DNA of 11,218 nt. It comes from an uncultured Prevotella sp. (GTDB lineage: Bacteria > Bacteroidota > Bacteroidia > Bacteroidales > Bacteroidaceae). The stretch spans positions 1-11,218 of the forward strand of contig CAMZBS010000062.1 of NCBI GenBank assembly GCA_947304695.1. Direction: 5' to 3'. A model generated the notes under the pieces. That model worked only from the letters and a program-made list of their open reading frames with translations, made no database searches and was not told the DNA's origin. The position numbers were made by a program, and so were the translations under genes. How positions within the stretch are numbered: position 1 is the stretch's first letter; every line of letters starts with the position of its first letter. This document shows, in pieces, positions 1-5,899 of this stretch.

Positions 1-55
1 ACCCACAACCTTCTGATCCGTAGTCAGATGCTCTATTCAGTTGAGCTAGGGAGCC
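1..55 (-). tRNA. tRNA-Arg (anticodon ACG), 3' part beyond the window edge
   Basis: Read on the minus strand from position 55, the sequence folds as a tRNA 5' part. It has the acceptor strand GGCTCCC (55-49), TA, a D-arm GCTC/GAGC, and an anticodon stem TCTGA/TCAGA closing the loop CTACGGA. The anticodon ACG (positions 21-19) decodes arginine CGN codons after the usual A34-to-inosine editing. The variable region and the first T-stem bases follow, and the gene then runs off the window, so the T-loop and 3' acceptor strand cannot be seen. The D-loop is AACTGAATA, with A where G19 is normally found (position 37). The promoter lies immediately upstream (75-106). Confidence 0.93.
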
Positions 56-74
56 ATCCTTTTGTTTTGCGGTT

Positions 75-106
75 GCAAAGGTACGGACTTTTTCTGAACT
101 GACAAA
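75..106 (-). promoter_or_regulatory. Bacteroidota-type promoter of tRNA-Arg
   Basis: On the minus strand, TTTG (106-103) is followed after exactly 19 nt by TACCTTTGC (83-75). This fits the Bacteroidota -33 TTTG / -7 TAnnTTTG promoter. Transcription should begin a few bases downstream, near position 72, giving a 5' leader of about 16 nt before the mature tRNA start at 55. A run of nine T (A on the minus strand) at 119-127 lies upstream of the -33 element and could act as an A-tract UP element; that last point is inference. Confidence 0.8.
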
Positions 107-135
107 ACTTTTCGATGATTTTTTTTTGAAAAATG

Positions 136-167
136 TTGTTTTTTCGTCGATTTCTTGCTAATTTTGC
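136..167 (+). promoter_or_regulatory. Bacteroidota-type promoter of the GH25 lipoprotein gene
   Basis: TTG (136-138) is followed after 20 nt by TAATTTTGC (159-167), an exact match to the TAnnTTTGC -7 box. The box ends only 7 nt before the ATG at 175, so the predicted transcript would have a leader of roughly 3-5 nt or none. The 119 nt between the tRNA and this gene (56-174) hold only these two divergent promoters and a T-rich stretch. Confidence 0.6.
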
Positions 168-174
168 ACCCGTT

Positions 175-1506
175 ATGCAAAAGAAGCAGTATTTCTGGGC
201 CTTGATTCTGCTTGCAATCATGGCCTGCAAGCCTTCGGGCAACCAAGAGGATACACCCCACCCCACGACCGTCGACCTCGATTCAACAGCCGTTACGCTC
301 CCACCGCGAGACACCGCACGGGCAAACGAATTGCAACGACGCATAGATAAAGAACTGGAATACTACCTGAGCCGACACAACGTAGATGATGAAGGCTTCG
401 ACATGGTGGCTCGCTATGCTGAGCAAGGCGACTCGCTGCTGGCAGCCTATCAGCCACATGCTCCTGTGACACCACTCGGCATGCTGCGGCTGCGCAACGT
501 GAAGCGCACCGGAACAGGCATCGCCAACGACAACCAAGGCCGCATTGTCATAGCCCAATGGCAGGCAGACACGCTGGTAGCGGGCATCCGCATCGACTCA
601 ACAGGCACATACGCAGGACAGTTCAACCGATACAACCAGGCTCACGGCCACGGCTCGTTTCGCTCCACCGACGGTACCTACTACGAAGGCCACTTCGAAA
701 ATGACCAGCGCCATGGCTTCGGCTTTGCGGTTTCCACCTCTAACCTGCAGGCCGGTACCTGGAAAACTGACCGCTTTGTGGGTGAACGCATGCAGCACAC
801 CAGTGACCGCATCTACGGCATAGACATCTCACGCTACCAGCACGAGCGTGGCCGCCGACGCTACAGCATCAACTGGCGAAACATGCGGGTGATGAGCCTG
901 GGCCACAACAAAAAGCGTCGCATATCGGGTGTGGTTGACTATCCCGTGTCGTTTGTCTACATTAAGGCCACGGAAGGCATCTCCATTGCCAACCGCTACT
1001 TTGCCGCCGACCATGCGGCAGCACGCAGAAGCGGTATTCGCACCGGAGCCTACCATTTCTTCTCAACCAAGCAGAGTGCCCGCATGCAGGCCAACCACTT
1101 CCTGAACAAAGCCACGTTCAGCCATGGTGACCTGCCACCTATGCTCGACATCGAGCCTACAGACTACCTTATTCAGAAGATGGGCGGCCCCGAAACGCTG
1201 TTCCGCGAAATCCGCACATGGATTAGCATCGTGGAACAGCGCACCGGCACTCGCCCGTTACTCTACGTAAACCAGCGCTTCGTCAAGAAATATCTCGACA
1301 TGGCTCCAGACCTGAAAGAGAACTATCTCATCTGGATTGCACGCTACGGCGAGTACAAGCCCGACGTTCACCTGGCTCTCTGGCAACTGTCATCCGACGG
1401 CTACGTGCAGGGCATTCACGGAACGGTGGACATCAACGTGTTCAACGGCTACAAAGGCCAATGGGAAGAGTTTCTGAGAGAAGAGACCATCGGACACGAT
1501 AAGTAG
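175..1506 (+). CDS. Lipoprotein with MORN-like repeats and a GH25 muramidase domain
   Basis: Predicted envelope lipoprotein of 443 residues, probably a peptidoglycan-cleaving N-acetylmuramidase. The N-terminus is a lipoprotein signal peptide with lipobox IMAC, giving lipidated Cys18. A low-complexity, partly charged linker follows to about residue 100. Residues 145-206 hold about three MORN-like repeats; the best is YYEGHFENDQRHGFGF at 169-184. A glycoside hydrolase 25 domain follows at about 213-435. It shows YGIDIS (Asp217), VYIKATEG, GAYHFF, the LDIE motif (Asp325 and Glu327, the expected catalytic pair region) and VDINVFNG (Asp419), so the active-site residues look intact. I chose ATG 175 because it gives a proper signal peptide. 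The in-frame ATG at 133 would add 14 residues encoded over the promoter. It is a single-gene unit, convergent with carB. The substrate (own wall in remodelling, or other bacteria) cannot be decided from the sequence; MORN repeats may mediate lipid or protein contacts. Confidence 0.9.
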   Translation: MQKKQYFWALILLAIMACKPSGNQEDTPHPTTVDLDSTAVTLPPRDTARANELQRRIDKELEYYLSRHNVDDEGFDMVARYAEQGDSLLAAYQPHAPVTPLGMLRLRNVKRTGTGIANDNQGRIVIAQWQADTLVAGIRIDSTGTYAGQFNRYNQAHGHGSFRSTDGTYYEGHFENDQRHGFGFAVSTSNLQAGTWKTDRFVGERMQHTSDRIYGIDISRYQHERGRRRYSINWRNMRVMSLGHNKKRRISGVVDYPVSFVYIKATEGISIANRYFAADHAAARRSGIRTGAYHFFSTKQSARMQANHFLNKATFSHGDLPPMLDIEPTDYLIQKMGGPETLFREIRTWISIVEQRTGTRPLLYVNQRFVKKYLDMAPDLKENYLIWIARYGEYKPDVHLALWQLSSDGYVQGIHGTVDINVFNGYKGQWEEFLREETIGHDK

Positions 1507-1530
1507 CTGTCTTACAGCCGTTTAATTTTA
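1506..1530 (+). terminator. Weak intrinsic terminator between convergent genes
   Basis: A short hairpin GCTGT-CTT-ACAGC (1506-1518) is followed by CGTTTAATTTTA. The stem has only 5 bp and overlaps the last base of the lipoprotein stop codon, and the T-rich tail overlaps the carB stop. It could end the plus-strand transcript. On the minus strand the hairpin has no T-tract, so I see no clear terminator for the carB end. Only 21 nt (1507-1527) separate the two genes. Confidence 0.35.
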
Positions 1531-4500
1531 CTTGTACTCACTCCACGACTTGATACCAATCTTCTCCACTGGAATGGTGCAGAAAGCCTGGATGAAAGCC
1601 GACGCCAAACGCGAGTTGGTAATGAGCGGTACATTCAGGTCGATGGCTGCACGGCGTATCTTGTAGCCGTTGGTCAGTTCGTGGGTGGTCAGATCTTTGG
1701 GAATGTTGACCACCATGTCAATCTTGTGTTCATGCAACAGCGTGAGAGCCTGCGGCTGCTGTTCGGGCTCGCTGGGCCAGTAGACCTGCGTGTTAGGCAC
1801 ACCGTTCTCAGTGAGGTACTTCGACGTGCCACCCGTGGCGTAAAGCTCATAGCCGTGGTCGGCCAGCATGCGGGCAGCATCGAGCATCTCAGCCTTCTGC
1901 TTGGCACCACCCGTGCTGAGCAGCACGGTCTTCTTGGGAATGCGCTGACCCACGGAGAGCATGGCTTTCAGCAAAGCCGTGTGGGTGTTGTCGCCTATGC
2001 AACCCACCTCGCCCGTTGAAGCCATGTCAACACCCAGTACGGGGTCAGCTTTCTGCAGGCGGTTGAAAGAGAACTGCGAAGCCTTGATACCCACATAGTC
2101 CAGGTCAAAGAGGTTCTTGTGGGGCTTCTCCACAGGCAGTCCCAGCATGACACGGGTAGCCAGGTCAATGAGATTCAGCTTCAGCACCTTGCTTACGAAG
2201 GGGAAGCTACGGCTGGCTCGCAGGTTGCACTCAATCACCAGGATGTCGTTGTCGCGGGCCATGTACTGAATATTGAACGGGCCGTTGATGTGCAGGGCCT
2301 TGGCTATCTGGCGCGAGATGCGCTTGATGCGGCGCACAGTCTCAACATAGAGCTTCTGCGGCGGGAACTGAATAGTGGCATCACCGCTGTGTACACCAGC
2401 AAACTCAATGTGCTCACTGATGGCGTAGGCAAGTATCTCACCGTCGCGGGCCACAGCGTCCATCTCTATTTCCTTGGCATGCTCAATGAACTTCGAGACC
2501 ACCACGGGATGGTCTTCCGACACGTTGGCAGCCAGTTGCAGAAAGCGTTCCAATTCGTCGCTGTTGGAACAAACGTTCATGGCGGCACCACTAAGCACAT
2601 AACTGGGACGCACCAGCACAGGGAAGCCTACTCGCTCAACAAAGCGGTCGATGTCTGCCATTGAGGTAAGCGCACTCCACTCGGGCTGGTTCACGCCTAA
2701 GTCACCCAGCATCTGCGAGAACTTAGCACGGTCTTCGGCTCCGTCAATATCGGAAGCCTGCGTGCCCAGAATGGGAACGTGCTGCTCATCGAGGTGCATA
2801 GCAAGGTTGTTGGGAATCTGTCCGCCAGTAGACACAATCACACCGTGGGGCTGCTCCAGTTCGATGATGTCAAGCACACGCTCAAAGGTAAGCTCATCGA
2901 AATAGAGACGGTCGCACATGTCATAGTCTGTCGACACAGTCTCAGGATTGTAGTTGATCATCACCGAACGCCAGCCCTCTTTCCGAATGGTGTTCAATGC
3001 CTGAACACCGCACCAGTCGAACTCCACACTGGAGCCGATTCGGTAGGCACCCGATCCCAGGACGATAATACTGCGGCCGTCGTTTTCGTAGGGAATGTCA
3101 TTGTGGGCTGCGGCAGTGTCACAGCTTGCGGCTCCCTGATAGGTCAGGTAAAGATAGTTGGTCTGGGCAGGATATTCAGCAGCAAGCGTGTCAATCTGCT
3201 TCACCACGGGCAGGATGCCCAACTGCTTGCGGCGGTTACGGACGAGCAGTGAAGCCTGGTGCATGTTGCGCACTTCACCTTCAAGGCCAATGGCCCGGGC
3301 TATCTGGAAGTCAGTAAAACCATAGACCTTAGCCTCACGTAACAGATTGACATCCAATGTGTTTACATTTTGTTTCTTCAATTGTTCATCAATATCGATG
3401 ATATGCTTCAGTTTGTAGAGGAACCACTTGTCAATCTTCGTCAGCTCATGAATGCGGTCAAGGGTGTATTCCGGCAGATGCATGGCTTTTGAGATGACAA
3501 ACACGCGCTTGTCGGTAGGCTCACGAAGGGCTGCATCAATGTCGGGTATGCGCAGCTCCTTGTTCTCAACGAAGCCGTGCATGCCTTGCCCTATCATGCG
3601 AAGACCTTTCTGCAGAGCCTCTTCAAAGGTGCGTCCGATGGCCATTACCTCACCCACTGACTTCATACTGGAACCCAGTTCCTTGTCAACTCCGTGGAAC
3701 TTGGATAGATCCCAACGGGGAATCTTGCAGACCACGTAGTCAAGTGCGGGTTCGAAGAAAGCACTGGTGGTCTTGGTCACAGAATTCTTCAGTTCAAACA
3801 AGCCATAGCCCATGCCCAGCTTGGCTGCGACAAAGGCCAAAGGATAGCCTGTTGCCTTGCTGGCCAAAGCCGAGGAGCGTGACAGACGTGCATTGACCTC
3901 AATCACACGATAGTCTTCTGACTGCGGGTCGAAGGCATACTGCACATTACATTCACCAACGATGCCAATATGGCGGATAATCTTGATAGCCAGTGCGCGC
4001 AGCTTGTGATATTCTGAGTTGGTAAGTGTCTGGGAAGGTGCCACAACGATGGACTCGCCTGTGTGGATGCCAAGCGGATCGAAGTTCTCCATGTTACACA
4101 CAGTGATACAGTTGTCGTAACGGTCGCGCACCACTTCATATTCTATTTCCTTCCATCCTTTCAGACTCTTCTCAACAAGCACCTGGGGCGAGAAGGCAAA
4201 GGCTTTTTCACACAGGCGATCCAGTTCCTGTTCGTTGTCGCAGAAGCCGGAGCCCAGTCCGCCCAGCGCGTATGCTGCACGGATGATGACAGGATAGCCC
4301 AGTGCAGCAGCAGCCTTGCGTGCCTCGTCGAGTGTTTCGCAAGCCTGACTCTTGATGGTCTTCACGTCAATCTCGTCGAGCTTCTTGACGAAAAGCTCAC
4401 GGTCTTCGGTGTCGATAATGGCTTGGACGGGGGTGCCCAGCACGCGCACATTATACTTCTCCAGTACACCGCTTTTATATAATTCAACGCCACAGTTCAA

Positions 4501-4782
4501 AGCAGTCTGACCACCAAAGGCCAGCAGGATGCCGTCGGGGCGCTCCTTTTCAATGACCCGTTCCACGAAATAGGGCTGAACAGGCAGGAAGTAAATCTCG
4601 TCGGCCACACCTTCCGAAGTCTGTACCGTGGCAATGTTGGGATTGATAAGCACCGTCTTGATGCCTTCTTCGCGCATGGCTTTCAGTGCCTGCGAACCGC
4701 TGTAGTCGAACTCGCCTGCCTCTCCAATCTTCAATGCTCCGGAGCCAAGCAGCAACACCTTCTTGATATTGTCGTATTTCAT
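1528..4782 (-). CDS. carB: Carbamoyl-phosphate synthase, large subunit
   Basis: Full-length, 1084 residues (family about 1070-1080). With CarA it makes carbamoyl phosphate from bicarbonate, two ATP and glutamine-derived ammonia, feeding pyrimidine and arginine synthesis in the cytoplasm. The first ATP-grasp half (about 1-400) has LLGSGALKIG and IEVNARLSRSSALASKATG (Glu295, Asn297, Arg299). A helical oligomerisation region spans about 401-550. The second ATP-grasp half (about 571-945) has VLGSGAYRIG and IECNLRASRSFPF (Glu851, Asn853, Arg855). The C-terminal MGS-like allosteric domain (about 950-1084) includes YATGGTSKYL and IDMVVNIP. Many motifs (IPRWDLSKF, VLGVDMASTGEV, MVVNIP) resemble animal CAD/CPS1 more than E. 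coli CarB as I remember them. The linker before the second half contains AASCDTAAA, encoded by a short repeat shared with carA. The start overlaps the carA stop by 4 nt (ATGA), which implies translational coupling and near-equal subunit output. Confidence 0.97.
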   Translation of the reverse strand: MKYDNIKKVLLLGSGALKIGEAGEFDYSGSQALKAMREEGIKTVLINPNIATVQTSEGVADEIYFLPVQPYFVERVIEKERPDGILLAFGGQTALNCGVELYKSGVLEKYNVRVLGTPVQAIIDTEDRELFVKKLDEIDVKTIKSQACETLDEARKAAAALGYPVIIRAAYALGGLGSGFCDNEQELDRLCEKAFAFSPQVLVEKSLKGWKEIEYEVVRDRYDNCITVCNMENFDPLGIHTGESIVVAPSQTLTNSEYHKLRALAIKIIRHIGIVGECNVQYAFDPQSEDYRVIEVNARLSRSSALASKATGYPLAFVAAKLGMGYGLFELKNSVTKTTSAFFEPALDYVVCKIPRWDLSKFHGVDKELGSSMKSVGEVMAIGRTFEEALQKGLRMIGQGMHGFVENKELRIPDIDAALREPTDKRVFVISKAMHLPEYTLDRIHELTKIDKWFLYKLKHIIDIDEQLKKQNVNTLDVNLLREAKVYGFTDFQIARAIGLEGEVRNMHQASLLVRNRRKQLGILPVVKQIDTLAAEYPAQTNYLYLTYQGAASCDTAAAHNDIPYENDGRSIIVLGSGAYRIGSSVEFDWCGVQALNTIRKEGWRSVMINYNPETVSTDYDMCDRLYFDELTFERVLDIIELEQPHGVIVSTGGQIPNNLAMHLDEQHVPILGTQASDIDGAEDRAKFSQMLGDLGVNQPEWSALTSMADIDRFVERVGFPVLVRPSYVLSGAAMNVCSNSDELERFLQLAANVSEDHPVVVSKFIEHAKEIEMDAVARDGEILAYAISEHIEFAGVHSGDATIQFPPQKLYVETVRRIKRISRQIAKALHINGPFNIQYMARDNDILVIECNLRASRSFPFVSKVLKLNLIDLATRVMLGLPVEKPHKNLFDLDYVGIKASQFSFNRLQKADPVLGVDMASTGEVGCIGDNTHTALLKAMLSVGQRIPKKTVLLSTGGAKQKAEMLDAARMLADHGYELYATGGTSKYLTENGVPNTQVYWPSEPEQQPQALTLLHEHKIDMVVNIPKDLTTHELTNGYKIRRAAIDLNVPLITNSRLASAFIQAFCTIPVEKIGIKSWSEYK
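3106..3127 (-). repeat. 22-bp palindromic direct repeat, copy in carB
   Basis: This 22-bp stretch matches 5418-5439 in carA at 21 of 22 positions, on the same strand and in the same codon phase. It encodes S-C-D-T-A-A-A at about residues 553-559, in the linker between the oligomerisation region and the second ATP-grasp half of CarB. The core is an imperfect inverted repeat GCTGTGAC-ACT-GCCGCAGC. The single base difference from the carA copy creates one A-C mismatch in the stem. Homology with the carA copy ends sharply at both borders. Confidence 0.6.
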
Positions 4783-5885
4783 AATGTCTCAATAAAACGG
4801 TCAAACATAAATTCTGTATCAACGGGACCCGAACAGGCCTCTGGATGGAACTGGGAAGAGAACCAGGGGTTCGTCTGATGACGGATGCCCTCATTCGACT
4901 GGTCGTTCATGTTTACAAACAGTTCACGCCAATCGCTTGCCAGCGTCGATGCGTCGACAGCGTAGCCGTGGTTCTGCGAGGTAACATAGCATCGGTTGGT
5001 GCCCACCTCGCGTACAGGCTGGTTATGGGAACGATGGCCGTACTTCAGCTTATAGATGGTAGCACCGGCGGCCTTACCAAGCAGTTGGTTGCCCATACAG
5101 ATGCCACAGATGGGCTTACGGCTTTGCGACATCTGCTTCTGCAGAATGGTCACAGCATCGACACACTTGTCGGGGTCTCCAGGGCCATTGGCCAGAAAGA
5201 GGCCATCGAAGTCCATCCCGGTATAATCATAGTTCCAGGGGACACGCACCACTTCAACCCCACGGTTGATAAGACAGCGGATGATATTGTTCTTCACGCC
5301 GCAGTCGACAAGCACCACACGCTTGCCTGCACCTTCGTTATAGCGAATCACGTCGTGGCACGACACGCGCTCCACCCAGTTCACGGCTCCATAGTCGGCT
5401 TCTCCTTCCGTCCCGTAGGCTGCGGCAGTGCCACAGCTTACCAATCCCGAACCGTCGGCAAACTCCAGACGGCCCATCATCACTCCATGCTCACGGAGCA
5501 CCTTGGTCAGCTGTCGGGTGTCGATACCCGTCACGCCAGGCACCTTCTCACGCTTCAGCCAGTCGGCCAGACTCTCACTGGCATTCCAGTGGCTGTACTG
5601 CTCGCTGTAGTCGCTTACGATGATGGCGGAAGCATAGATGCGATCGCTCTCCATGAAAGTAGCGATGCCATCAGAACCGACCGTAAAGGGCGGCACACCA
5701 TAATTGCCCACCAAGGGATAGGTAAGAACCATCATCTGGCCAGCGTAGGAAGGGTCGGTAAGACTCTCCGGATAGCCCATCATGGCTGTGTTGAAGACCA
5801 CTTCACCCACAACAGGGGCATCGTAGCCAAACGATTTCCCACGGAAACGCGTTCCGTCGCTCAAAACTAAAGTTACGTCTTTCAT
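4779..5885 (-). CDS. carA: Carbamoyl-phosphate synthase, small (glutaminase) subunit
   Basis: Full-length, 368 residues. It hydrolyses glutamine and passes ammonia to CarB. The N-terminal CPSase small-chain domain (about 1-140) contains GEVVFNTAMMGYPE, SLTDPSYAGQ and GVTGIDTRQLTKVLREHG. The class I glutamine amidotransferase domain (about 188-368) has the nucleophile elbow GICMGNQLLG (Cys263), the motif SQNHGYAV, and FHPEA with the other catalytic residues His347 and Glu349. The catalytic triad is therefore complete. GHRSHNQPV and NDQSNEGIRH resemble animal CAD (GHNQP, NEGI) rather than E. coli. The inter-domain linker (about 145-168) looks longer than usual and contains SCGTAAA, encoded by the repeat also found in carB. 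The gene lies 14 nt after glmS and overlaps carB by 4 nt. An A/G-rich AAGAGAA precedes the ATG. No pyrimidine attenuator is visible in the short gap. Confidence 0.97.
   Translation of the reverse strand: MKDVTLVLSDGTRFRGKSFGYDAPVVGEVVFNTAMMGYPESLTDPSYAGQMMVLTYPLVGNYGVPPFTVGSDGIATFMESDRIYASAIIVSDYSEQYSHWNASESLADWLKREKVPGVTGIDTRQLTKVLREHGVMMGRLEFADGSGLVSCGTAAAYGTEGEADYGAVNWVERVSCHDVIRYNEGAGKRVVLVDCGVKNNIIRCLINRGVEVVRVPWNYDYTGMDFDGLFLANGPGDPDKCVDAVTILQKQMSQSRKPICGICMGNQLLGKAAGATIYKLKYGHRSHNQPVREVGTNRCYVTSQNHGYAVDASTLASDWRELFVNMNDQSNEGIRHQTNPWFSSQFHPEACSGPVDTEFMFDRFIETL
5418..5439 (-). repeat. 22-bp palindromic direct repeat, copy in carA
   Basis: This is the second copy of the repeat at 3106-3127. 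On the coding strand the core GCTGTGGC-ACT-GCCGCAGC can form an 8-bp RNA stem with one U-G wobble and a 3-nt loop. It encodes S-C-G-T-A-A-A at about residues 150-156 of CarA, between the N-terminal domain and the glutamine amidotransferase domain, where length variation should be tolerated. I found no third copy in the window. Confidence 0.6.
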
Positions 5886-5899
5886 TGTGTTCTCTTATA

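Noticed and set aside
133..174. Upstream ATG that would lengthen the GH25 lipoprotein by 14 residues
   Set aside because: These bases contain the promoter, and the extension would put extra residues before an otherwise standard lipoprotein signal peptide.
2119..2664. Plus-strand open frame (about 181 codons) opposite carB, and several shorter ones nearby
   Set aside because: All are covered by the intact carB frame, and none has a signal peptide, domain or promoter.
4845..5870. Long plus-strand open frame (about 341 codons) opposite carA
   Set aside because: It lies wholly antisense to a complete, well-conserved carA. Its translation has no recognisable domain and is rich in residues expected from the mirror of a coding frame; no promoter was seen.
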